This document shows positions 53,997-61,975 of a stretch of 64,000 bases of DNA, in pieces (the stretch's first letter is position 1; every line of letters begins with the position of its first letter). Location: IMG/VR virus record IMGVR_UViG_3300023119_000011, positions 40,859 to 104,858 of that record; one strand, given 5' to 3'. The position numbers were made by a program, and so were the translations under genes. Under the pieces are notes generated by a model, which saw nothing but the letters and a program-made list of their open reading frames with translations, did no database searches and was not told the origin of the DNA. This stretch comes from a virus.

Positions 53997-55067
53997 ATGT
54001 CACACGGTAAATCTAAATGGGGAAATTATATTGGTGCTCCTAAAGTGATAGATAGTGCCTTATCCAATGTAGGGGTGTCGGCATTTGGAGACCTACCAAG
54101 ACAAAATAAAGCTGATGGGGGCATTGCTGGTGTGCATAAATTACATTACATACATGAGTACGGCGAAGCAGATGATGCGGAGGGAGGATATTCAACTACT
54201 CTATCTGGTCAAGTTGTATACACTTTACAAAATTCTACAGCAAACACTGCTTTTACTTGGACTGTTCCAACTGGTGTAACATCAGTGTCTGCCGTGTGTA
54301 TAGGAGGCGGTGGTGGTGGCGGAGGAAATAATGGTAGTTCTGGACCTGGTGCCTCAGCTGGTGGTGGCGCACAATTATCTTATTCTAGCGCGTTTACTGT
54401 TACTGCAGGAGAAAATTTAACCTTAACTATTGGAGGCGGAGGTCAAGGAGGGACTCGATCAGCAAACCCTAATGCCGGTAATGCGACTAACATTAAACGA
54501 GGTGCTACCGTTTTATTACAAGCTAATGGAGGAGGCGCCGGATTGACCAATGTTACTTCGGGCTCTGGAGGAACAGGTGGAAATGGAGGTACTGGAACAG
54601 AATATACTGGTGGAGGAAATGGTGGCAGTGGCGGAAGTGCAAGAAATAATGGTGGAGGCGCTGGAGGCGGAGGAGCTGGAGGTTACAGCGGAAATGGTGG
54701 TAATGAATTGGGGACTGGTGTAGGTGGTGGAGGAGCCGGTGGACAAGCAAATAATGGAAGTGCATCACGAAATGCTCAACAAAGTGGAGGTGGTACAGGA
54801 TTATACGGCGAAGGAACTAGTGGGAGCGGAAGTTCAGAACTAACAAAAAATGGTTCTGTGCTAGGTCCTAGTAGTGGAGTTGGTTCACAAACTATAGCAA
54901 CTGCTTCTGGTTATTCAACATTTGGAGTGGCTGGTACATTTGGTGGAGGAGGTGGAGCTATAGAAGACGATACTGCTTCATATGGTCATTCAGGCGGAAG
55001 TGGTGGAATTAGAATCATTTGGGGCGGAGGTAGATCATACCCTTCAACAAATACAGCAGATGCATAG
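53997..55067 (+). CDS. Glycine-rich fibre tip/adhesin-like protein
   Basis: In this 356-residue protein residues 1-105 are a head domain (MSHGKSKWGNYIGAPKVID) leading to TFTWTVPTGVTSVSAVCIGG-type sequence, the start of the Gly-rich domain seen in many phage adhesins. Residues 105-345 are extremely Gly-rich (GGGGGGGG, GGGAGGGGAGGY, GGSGGIRIIWGGG), a composition reminiscent of polyglycine-II sandwiches in phage gp38-type adhesins. It likely forms a receptor-binding tip. Codon use in the Gly tract is rich in GGA and GGT, matching the AT-rich genome. The next gene is 9 bases downstream. Confidence 0.7.
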   Translation: MSHGKSKWGNYIGAPKVIDSALSNVGVSAFGDLPRQNKADGGIAGVHKLHYIHEYGEADDAEGGYSTTLSGQVVYTLQNSTANTAFTWTVPTGVTSVSAVCIGGGGGGGGNNGSSGPGASAGGGAQLSYSSAFTVTAGENLTLTIGGGGQGGTRSANPNAGNATNIKRGATVLLQANGGGAGLTNVTSGSGGTGGNGGTGTEYTGGGNGGSGGSARNNGGGAGGGGAGGYSGNGGNELGTGVGGGGAGGQANNGSASRNAQQSGGGTGLYGEGTSGSGSSELTKNGSVLGPSSGVGSQTIATASGYSTFGVAGTFGGGGGAIEDDTASYGHSGGSGGIRIIWGGGRSYPSTNTADA

Positions 55068-55076
55068 GAATAACAA

Positions 55077-55220
55077 ATGGCAGAAATAATTTGTACAAAG
55101 TGTAATCATCCTTGTCATTGCAAAGATGACGAAAATGAAGTTTGGTGTACTGATGGTGTTTTACAAGAAGATGGACACCATGAAGTTTGTAATTGTAAAG
55201 ACTGTACACACGAAGATTAA
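55077..55220 (+). CDS. 47-residue cysteine-rich small protein
   Basis: The ATG at 55077 has an AGGAA ribosome site overlapping the upstream stop, and the frame ends with TAA at 55218-55220. The product has eight cysteines (C6, C9, C13, C15, C24, C38, C40, C43), several His and many Asp/Glu. The ICTKCNHPCHCKDD start and CNCKDCTHED end look like paired metal-binding knuckles. It could bind zinc or copper, possibly serving as a small regulator or metallochaperone beside the copper-site fibre genes. That link is speculative. Its good ribosome site and tight spacing support coding. Confidence 0.6.
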   Translation: MAEIICTKCNHPCHCKDDENEVWCTDGVLQEDGHHEVCNCKDCTHED

Positions 55221-55231
55221 TATATAACTAT

Positions 55232-58200
55232 ATGATGAAAATTGCTATTATTGACCTTTTAGGTCTGACTTATGATGGAACTACATTAGAAAAACGTGGG
55301 TTAGGCGGATCTGAATCAGCTGTAATTCTTATGTCAAAAGAATTGGCGGCTTTAGGATTTAGTGTGACCGTTTACAACAATTGTATTGATTCTGAAGCGC
55401 AGCCAGGAATTTATAATGATGTAAAATTTATTGATCATAGCCAGTTTACAAAACCCACTCAACCTCTTCCATTTGATGTAGAATATGATATAATAATATC
55501 ATCTAGATCAGTTTATCCTTTCTTTTCAAATAACAAATATGGAGAGCTTTGCAGTAAAGCAAAATATAAAGTCGTGTGGATGCACGATACATTTTGTGAA
55601 GGTGATGAACATATAGAATCTATGCTCAATCAAGGAATAATTGATGAGCTATTTACTTTATCAGATTTTCATACAAATTATATTTTAAACTGCGAGCATG
55701 GTGTTAAAAGAAATTTTGAAGTTTTAAAAAATAAAATTTTTCAGACTCGAAACGGTGCAGTAAAATATATTGATGAAGTAGACTTAAGCCAAAAAGATAA
55801 AAGTCATTTTGTCTATAATGCTTCAGTAACAAAGGGGCTTAATCCTTTACTACAAGATATTTGGCCAGAAGTAAAACGCCAAATTCCAAGTGCGCATCTC
55901 ACTGTTATTGGTGGATTTTATAGATTTAGAGAAGGCGCTGAGCCTGATGCACAAGAAAAAGATCATCGTAAATATGTAGAAACATATCCAAAAGAATTAG
56001 ATGTAACTTTTACTGGTGTTATACCACAAAAAGAGATAGCAGAAATATTATCTAATGCGGGGTTTATGTTGTATCCAACTGAATTTCCAGAAACATTTGG
56101 TATTTCAGCATTAGAATCTTTATTATATAAAACTCCTCTTATTACTTCTCGTTTTGGTGCTCTTGAAGAAACAGCACTCGATCTGGCATGCTATAAACAA
56201 AACTATGCCAACTGCCCCAATGGTTTATTTCCTAGAATTGACAGAAATGAGCAAGCTAAATCATTTATTGATATGACAATACAAGCATATCACAACGATT
56301 ATTTGTTACAACAAAAACAAAATTATTGCGATGTTATTGATGACATTTATGGATGGGATACAGTTGCCTTACAATGGCAACAACATTTTTATCGTAAATT
56401 AAAAAAATATTTGCCCGTAAATCAATACAGAAAAGTATCATATATTAATGATAAAGTAAAAAGAATTTATGGAAGAAGATTTGAAAATCCCATAGAAAGA
56501 TCTGAATATAGAACTACGCACCCAGAAAAAAGAATTGTAATAATTTCACCATTTCGAAATGCCGATGATTATATTGTTGATCATTGTTTATCAGTTGACC
56601 AACAAGATTATGATAATTATTTGCATATTGTTATTGATGATAATTCAGATAATGAAATTGAATTACCTTCTAATTCTAAAAGAATGATTATAAGAAATGA
56701 TGAGAGATGCGGATGTATAGCTAATCAATTAAATTATATGCAACATGCAACAGAAGATGATATTATCATTCTTTTAGATGGTGATGATTTTTTAATTAAT
56801 AATCCAACAATTTTTAAATACTATAATCAACTTTATCATGAAGGAATTGAATTTACATATGGTTCTATGTGGAGTTTAGCCGATAATATTCCTCTTATTG
56901 CTCAAGACTATCCAAACAAAGTAAAGAAAGATAAATCTTATAGAAAGCATTTATTTAATTGGAAAATTCCATATACTCACTTGCGAACCTTCCTTGGAAA
57001 ATATGCTTATAAATTAAATCCTAGTAATTATAAAATTCCTGGTAAAGGTTTTATGAAGAGTGGGGCTGATAATCCATTATTTTATGAATTAATAGAAATG
57101 GTGGCACCAGAAAAAATTAAAGCAGTAAAAGAAATTATGGTTCTTTATAATGACATTAATCCATTAAATGATTATAAAGTAAATCCTATTGAACAAAATC
57201 AAAACGCATATTCGTCATATAAATCTAAGGATGAAAATAAAATGAAACAAATTCTAATTGCAATTCCTACAAATGCAGGTATTGAACCTGAAACATTTAA
57301 ATCGATTTATAATCTTGAAATGCCAGAAGGTGTAAAGACTCATTTTGAATTTTTCTATGGGTATCAAGTTGATCAAATTAGAAATTTAATTGCTGAATGG
57401 GGTAAAAATTATGACTATACATTTTGGGTTGACAGCGATATAATTTTACCAAAAGATGCTTTAATTAAATTATATGAATCAGATAAAGATATCATTTCTG
57501 GTGTGTATATGCAAAGAAAACACGATAAACAAATTTTAGAACTTTATAATGAAGGTGGAAACATTCCGCACAATGAATTAGAACATGGTTTAATGGAAGT
57601 AAAAGGATGTGGCTTTGGTTGTGTTCTAATAAAAGGCCATGTGCTTAATGAAATGGAATATCCGCATTTTAAATATAAGTCTGCTTTGAATCATGATCAT
57701 ACATATTCTGAAGATGTTTATTTTTGTGATAGAGCAAGAGAAAAAGGATTTAAAATTTGGGCAGACACAACTTTAATTTGTGAACATAAAGGTCATCATC
57801 TTTTTGTACCACAAATATCATATAAAGTTAATACTGTGTCGAAAGAAGTGAATCAGCATTTAATTGAAAGATCAAAGGAAGATGTAATGCTTCCATTTGT
57901 TAAAACATATTTAAATGATATGAAAATTAGATGGGATTTTCAACCTAAAGTAGTTTATGATATTGGTGCAAGTTGTTTACACTGGACAAACACGGCAAAA
58001 CAAATTTGGCATGATACAAAGTTTATTGCCTTTGATGCTCTTGAAGAATATAAAGATGTATATGATTATTATGGTGTTGATTATGCTATCGCTTTATTAA
58101 GTAAAGAAAAAGAAATACGAACTTTCCATACAAATATAGAACATCCTGCTGGTGGAAGCATGTATATTGAAAAAGATCATAAACAATTATATCATGATCA

Positions 58201-58504
58201 TCGACAAATGGGAGCAATGTCATTAGATGAATTAGTAAAACTAAATGATTTTCCTATGCCAGATATGATTAAAATAGATGTACAAGGTGCAGAAAAAGAA
58301 GTTTTACAAGGAGCGATAGAAACATTAAAAAGTGTTAAACATTTGATTATAGAAGTACAATCAGAAGAGTACAACGAAGGCGCTCCATTAAAAGAAGAAA
58401 CGTTTGATTATCTTGATGAAATTGGTTTTAGATTCGTAGAAGAAATTGTTAATTATGGCCCTGATGCAGATTATCATTTTATAAGAAAGAATTTATATAA
58501 ATAG
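55232..58504 (+). CDS. Four-domain fusion: GT4 + two GT2-like + FkbM methyltransferase
   Basis: This protein has 1090 residues. Residues 1-390: GT-B glycosyltransferase with LGGSESAVI (24-32) and PETFGISALES near 287, as in GT4. Residues ~425-600: GT2-like with VIISPFRNADDYI and LLDGDDFL (D516-D519). Residues ~670-890: GT2-like with FWVDSDIILP (D734, D736), CGFGCVLIK and SEDVYFCDRA. Residues ~905-1090: FkbM-type methyltransferase with VYDIGAS (908-914) and MIKIDVQGAE (D1016). No membrane segment is seen. It probably builds and caps a short glycan on a fibre or surface. It starts 11 bases after the Cys-rich gene and is on the plus strand, unlike the cassette. Confidence 0.85.
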   Translation: MMKIAIIDLLGLTYDGTTLEKRGLGGSESAVILMSKELAALGFSVTVYNNCIDSEAQPGIYNDVKFIDHSQFTKPTQPLPFDVEYDIIISSRSVYPFFSNNKYGELCSKAKYKVVWMHDTFCEGDEHIESMLNQGIIDELFTLSDFHTNYILNCEHGVKRNFEVLKNKIFQTRNGAVKYIDEVDLSQKDKSHFVYNASVTKGLNPLLQDIWPEVKRQIPSAHLTVIGGFYRFREGAEPDAQEKDHRKYVETYPKELDVTFTGVIPQKEIAEILSNAGFMLYPTEFPETFGISALESLLYKTPLITSRFGALEETALDLACYKQNYANCPNGLFPRIDRNEQAKSFIDMTIQAYHNDYLLQQKQNYCDVIDDIYGWDTVALQWQQHFYRKLKKYLPVNQYRKVSYINDKVKRIYGRRFENPIERSEYRTTHPEKRIVIISPFRNADDYIVDHCLSVDQQDYDNYLHIVIDDNSDNEIELPSNSKRMIIRNDERCGCIANQLNYMQHATEDDIIILLDGDDFLINNPTIFKYYNQLYHEGIEFTYGSMWSLADNIPLIAQDYPNKVKKDKSYRKHLFNWKIPYTHLRTFLGKYAYKLNPSNYKIPGKGFMKSGADNPLFYELIEMVAPEKIKAVKEIMVLYNDINPLNDYKVNPIEQNQNAYSSYKSKDENKMKQILIAIPTNAGIEPETFKSIYNLEMPEGVKTHFEFFYGYQVDQIRNLIAEWGKNYDYTFWVDSDIILPKDALIKLYESDKDIISGVYMQRKHDKQILELYNEGGNIPHNELEHGLMEVKGCGFGCVLIKGHVLNEMEYPHFKYKSALNHDHTYSEDVYFCDRAREKGFKIWADTTLICEHKGHHLFVPQISYKVNTVSKEVNQHLIERSKEDVMLPFVKTYLNDMKIRWDFQPKVVYDIGASCLHWTNTAKQIWHDTKFIAFDALEEYKDVYDYYGVDYAIALLSKEKEIRTFHTNIEHPAGGSMYIEKDHKQLYHDHRQMGAMSLDELVKLNDFPMPDMIKIDVQGAEKEVLQGAIETLKSVKHLIIEVQSEEYNEGAPLKEETFDYLDEIGFRFVEEIVNYGPDADYHFIRKNLYK
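58496..58503 (+). promoter_or_regulatory. T4-type late promoter (TATAAATA)
   Basis: An exact TATAAATA overlaps the last codons and stop of the glycosyltransferase fusion, 39 bases before the gp13 ATG. A GGAG ribosome site follows at 58525-58528. It would start the neck-tail-terminase block. Confidence 0.72.
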
Positions 58505-58534
58505 TCATAGATTAATCAAAATGTGGAGATCTCT

Positions 58535-59290
58535 ATGGCTAATCCAACAACAAGAGAAGAACTCATAGAATATTGTAAAAGACGATTGGGTGATCCAGTT
58601 ATTGAGATCAACGTCGATGATGATCAAGTAGAAGATCGTGTTGACGAAGCGTTACAATACTATCAAGAGTTTCATTCTGATGCTACAGTAAAAACATATT
58701 TGAAACATCAAGTTACTTCAGCAGATGTTTCAAATGGTTATATTCCTATATCATCAGATATTATTTACGTATCAAGATTATTTCCAATATCAAGTTCATT
58801 TAGTTATTCTCACAATTTTTTTGATATTAAATACCAAATGATGTTAAATGATATTGCAGATTTACAGAATTTTGCTGGAGATCTTGCTTATTATGAACAA
58901 ATGCAACAATACCTTTCTATATTAGATATGACTTTAAATGGTACACCACAAGTAACATTTCAAAGACATGCAAATAGACTCCATATACATGGTGATTTTA
59001 CAGATGAAGATATTAAAGTTGATGATTATGTAGTTGCTGAAGTTTTTCAAATTGTAGATCCAAATACACATACTTCTGTATATAATGATATGTGGTTAAA
59101 AGAATATACTACTGCCCTTATTAAAGAACAGTGGGGTCAAAATCTAATTAAGTTTGAAGGAATGCAGTTACCAGGCGGCGTAACTTTAAATGGTAGACAA
59201 TTATATGAAGATGCTAAAACTGAAATTGAACAATTAAGAGAGAAAATTAGATTAGAACAAGAACTACCAGCAGATTTTTTTGTAGGTTAA
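58535..59290 (+). CDS. 13: gp13 neck protein
   Basis: The ATG at 58535 is preferred to a GTG at 58523 because GGAG (58525-58528) lies six bases before it, whereas the GTG overlaps that site. The 251-residue product begins MANPTTREELIEYCKRRLGD, continues with NVDDDQVEDRVDEALQYYQ, and carries LIKEQWGQNLIKFEGMQLPG near the C-terminus, all typical of gp13 in marine T4-like phages (T4 gp13 has 309). gp13 and gp14 form the neck that closes the filled head and joins it to the tail. It is followed one base later by gp14. Confidence 0.92.
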   Translation: MANPTTREELIEYCKRRLGDPVIEINVDDDQVEDRVDEALQYYQEFHSDATVKTYLKHQVTSADVSNGYIPISSDIIYVSRLFPISSSFSYSHNFFDIKYQMMLNDIADLQNFAGDLAYYEQMQQYLSILDMTLNGTPQVTFQRHANRLHIHGDFTDEDIKVDDYVVAEVFQIVDPNTHTSVYNDMWLKEYTTALIKEQWGQNLIKFEGMQLPGGVTLNGRQLYEDAKTEIEQLREKIRLEQELPADFFVG

Positions 59291-59291
59291 T

Positions 59292-60173
59292 ATGCGCAAT
59301 TTTTATTTCTCAGACAAAGTAAGATCAGAACAAAATCTCTATGAAGATATAATTATAGAGTCATTAAAAATGTATGGGCAAGATGTATATTACTTACCCA
59401 GAGATACTGTCGGCGAAATTAAAGAATTGGGTGATGAAGTTCCAGCAAGATTTAATTCTTCCCATAAAATAGAAATGTATATTGAAAATACTGAAGGATT
59501 TGATGGTGAAGGAGATTTGTTTACAAGATTTGGAGTTGAAATACGTGATGAAGCAACGTTTGTTGTTTCTAGGCGTAGATGGACACAACAAGTAAAACAA
59601 TTTGATAGTGAAGTAACGGCCATAAGACCATTGGAAGGCGATTTAATTTATATTCCAATGACGAAAAAATTATTTGAAATAACACACGTTGAGCATGAAC
59701 AACCATTTTATCAATTAAGCAATTTACCTGTTTATAAATTAAGAGCTCACTTATATGATTATAATGATGAAGATCTTGATACAGGTATTGATGAGATAGA
59801 TAGTATTGAAAGAGATTATGCTTATACAACCAATATAACAGTTGATGCTGTTAATAGATCAATTGTTTTTGCAATAGGTGATACTATTAGACAAAATACT
59901 TCTACAGGAATTCAAATAGACGGTGAAATAGCATCATGGAATAGTGTAACTGGAATATTATCATTAATCCATGTATCAACAAGTGATGGAAAATATCACC
60001 AATATACTCCTGGTGAAGCGATATATCAAGAAGAAAGTTTAACATTTAATATTACTTCAGTTGGAGAAGATATTAAACAAACTGCAACTGAGCAAAATGA
60101 TTTATTTAGTACAGATAATTTAAGTTTCTTAGATTTTAGTGAAGACAACCCATTTGGAGATCCTGATGACTGA
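59292..60173 (+). CDS. 14: gp14 neck protein
   Basis: The 293-residue product begins MRNFYFSDKVRSEQNLYEDI and has LKMYGQDVYYLPRD and FGVEIRDEATFVVSRRRW, the gp14 neck-protein pattern. PLEGDLIYIPMTKKLFEITH follows. T4 gp14 has 256 residues. The C-terminal extension, FSTDNLSFLDFSEDNPFGDP, is typical of marine versions. It acts with gp13 in neck assembly. Its end overlaps the next small gene by eight bases. Confidence 0.92.
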   Translation: MRNFYFSDKVRSEQNLYEDIIIESLKMYGQDVYYLPRDTVGEIKELGDEVPARFNSSHKIEMYIENTEGFDGEGDLFTRFGVEIRDEATFVVSRRRWTQQVKQFDSEVTAIRPLEGDLIYIPMTKKLFEITHVEHEQPFYQLSNLPVYKLRAHLYDYNDEDLDTGIDEIDSIERDYAYTTNITVDAVNRSIVFAIGDTIRQNTSTGIQIDGEIASWNSVTGILSLIHVSTSDGKYHQYTPGEAIYQEESLTFNITSVGEDIKQTATEQNDLFSTDNLSFLDFSEDNPFGDPDD

Positions 60174-60429
60174 TGATATTTTTGATTTTGGATTTACAGC
60201 TGTTGATGAAGAAGAATTACAAGCTGTACAAAAAACACAACAAGTAGCCGAAGATGCTAAACAAGCATCTGCGAGCTATCAAGATAAATTAGATAGATTA
60301 TACAATGCTATTGTTCCTCTTTTGAACAATCTAAAAAAGAATCCAGAGAAAGAGTATATTCTTTGGCCTGATAGATTAGCAAAAGTGGAAGCGTTTGAAA
60401 CACATCTACAAAAAATATATAAAGGTTAA
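60166..60429 (+). CDS. Small conserved neck/tail-region protein
   Basis: The ATG at 60166, inside the end of gp14, gives an 87-residue acidic protein starting MTDDIFDFGFTAVDEEEL, a form conserved at this locus in marine T4-like phages. A longer frame from 60139 would overlap gp14 more. It has a helical centre (QVAEDAKQASASYQDKLDRL) and ends LAKVEAFETHLQKIYKG. No function is known, but its place between gp14 and gp15 suggests a neck or tail-terminator assembly role. Confidence 0.65.
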   Translation: MTDDIFDFGFTAVDEEELQAVQKTQQVAEDAKQASASYQDKLDRLYNAIVPLLNNLKKNPEKEYILWPDRLAKVEAFETHLQKIYKG

Positions 60430-60431
60430 TC

Positions 60432-61220
60432 ATGTTTGGACAACATTTTTATCACGAAAAAATCCGTAAATGTGTATCAATATTTGGTTCACTATTTAAT
60501 AATATTTATGTTGTCCGTAAGTCAGGAGGAGGAACTAGTTCAAGCCAAATAAAAGTTCCTTTATCTTATGCACCAAAAAATAAGTATTTAGAAAGAATTA
60601 GAGAAGTACCAGATTTAGTTAATGATTCAAAAGTAGCTATAAAGCTTCCTCGTATGTCATTTGAGATAGTTACATTTGCTTATGATAATGCCAGACAATT
60701 AACTAAAATAAGTAATTTTAATACAGTTGGTACTTCTGCACAAAATAGAAATCAATTTTATTCGCCCGTTCCTTATAGTATAAATTTTCAATTAAATATT
60801 TATGCTAAAAATCAAGATGATGCTTTACAAATAGTTGAACAAATATTGCCAACATTTAATCCTCAATATACTTTAACTATAAAACCATTTATTGACACGT
60901 ATTCATCATTTAAAGAAGATATTCCGGTTATTATTCAAGGTTTATCATTTTCAGATGATTTTGATGGACCTCAAGAATCTAGAAGAACAATTGTATATAC
61001 ATTAGATTTTGAAATGAAGGTCAATTTCTATGGACCAATTGCACCTAAAAGTGTTATTAGACAAGCCGATGCAAAAATATTTGATATTAATGCTGGATAT
61101 AGGGATAGCGATAATTATGTAGAAACATTAAGAGTGGTGCCAGATCCAATTACTACAATTGGTTTAGCTGATAGCGATTTTGGTTTTACCACAATTTATT
61201 TGGATAGTAATGATGTATGA
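60432..61220 (+). CDS. 15: gp15 tail sheath stabiliser / tail completion protein
   Basis: In this 262-residue product, MFGQHFYHEKIRKCVSIFGS matches T4 gp15 MFGYFYNSSFRRYATLMGD. IKVPLSYAPKNKYL, SFEIVTFAYDNARQLTK, IVEQILPTFNPQYTL and RRTIVYTLDFEMKVNFYGP correspond to conserved gp15 segments (T4 IVEQILPYFQPHF). T4 gp15 has 272 residues. It caps the tail tube and sheath and allows joining to the head. Its end overlaps the nuclease gene. Confidence 0.94.
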   Translation: MFGQHFYHEKIRKCVSIFGSLFNNIYVVRKSGGGTSSSQIKVPLSYAPKNKYLERIREVPDLVNDSKVAIKLPRMSFEIVTFAYDNARQLTKISNFNTVGTSAQNRNQFYSPVPYSINFQLNIYAKNQDDALQIVEQILPTFNPQYTLTIKPFIDTYSSFKEDIPVIIQGLSFSDDFDGPQESRRTIVYTLDFEMKVNFYGPIAPKSVIRQADAKIFDINAGYRDSDNYVETLRVVPDPITTIGLADSDFGFTTIYLDSNDV

Positions 61221-61629
61221 ATATAGATGTAAACTTAGAAAAGTAATTGATGGTGATACAGTAGATGTTGATATTGATTTAGGATTTGGTGTATGGCTAA
61301 AAGATGAAAGAGTAAGATTGTCGGGAATTGATACTCCTGAATCAAGAACAAGTGATAAAGTAGAAAAGAAATATGGATTAGCAGCGAAACATTATGTTGA
61401 AAGATTTACTGATGACGAATGGCTAATTCTTAAAACGAAAGAGTATGATGCTAAAGGTAAATTCGGTCGAATACTTGGAGAAATTTGGAGAACAAGCAGT
61501 TTTGCAGATAAATCTTTAAATGATTACCTTATTGAGAAACATCATGCGGTGTATTATTATGGTCAAGCGAAACATATGGTGGAGGCCGAACATCTCAAAA
61601 ATAGAGAGTTGGTAAGATTAGATGAATAA
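61213..61629 (+). CDS. Staphylococcal-nuclease-like (thermonuclease) protein
   Basis: The ATG at 61213 (or 61210) overlaps the gp15 end. A longer frame from 61180 lacks conserved residues. The 138-residue product is a single SNase domain: KVIDGDTVDVDIDLGFGV (D13 and D15 for the metal), RVRLSGIDTPESR (R35, D40, E43) and KFGRILGEIW (R86). These match the Arg-Glu-Arg active-site set of SNase, numbering included, so an active Ca-dependent nuclease is expected. No signal peptide is visible, so it acts inside the cell. Set between gp15 and the terminase genes, it may degrade host DNA or trim packaged DNA, but its role is not established. Confidence 0.85.
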   Translation: MYEYRCKLRKVIDGDTVDVDIDLGFGVWLKDERVRLSGIDTPESRTSDKVEKKYGLAAKHYVERFTDDEWLILKTKEYDAKGKFGRILGEIWRTSSFADKSLNDYLIEKHHAVYYYGQAKHMVEAEHLKNRELVRLDE

Positions 61630-61975
61630 GAAAATAAATGATGATTACGATTATTCTCGTGAAACATACTATGAGCTTTTGGAAAAAGGTAAACAATCTT
61701 TAGATCTTATGATTGAAGTTGCTAGAGAATCTGAACATCCAAGAGCATTTGAAGTTTTATCTAATATGGTAAAAAATCTAGCTGATGTTAATGATAAATT
61801 GATGGATTTAAATAAGAAAAATAAAGAAATAACAAAAGAAGAACAAGAAAAAGTTAAACAAATAACTAATAATAATGTATTTTTGGGATCTACTGCTGAA
61901 CTTCAAAAATTATTACAAAATGAAAGAAAAATTATAGATGCTGAACCCGCACGAAAGTTACCTAGGGAATCCTAA
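61622..61975 (+). CDS. 16: gp16 terminase small subunit
   Basis: This 117-residue protein starts MNKKINDDYDYSRETYYELL and has EKGKQSLDLMIEVARESEHP and RAFEVLSNMVKNLADVNDKL, the conserved helical pattern of T4-like small terminases in marine phages (T4 gp16 has 164). The C-terminus has NNNVFLGSTAELQKLL. It recognises DNA and regulates gp17. It overlaps gp17 by 38 bases and the nuclease by eight, as is common for this pair. Confidence 0.9.
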   Translation: MNKKINDDYDYSRETYYELLEKGKQSLDLMIEVARESEHPRAFEVLSNMVKNLADVNDKLMDLNKKNKEITKEEQEKVKQITNNNVFLGSTAELQKLLQNERKIIDAEPARKLPRES

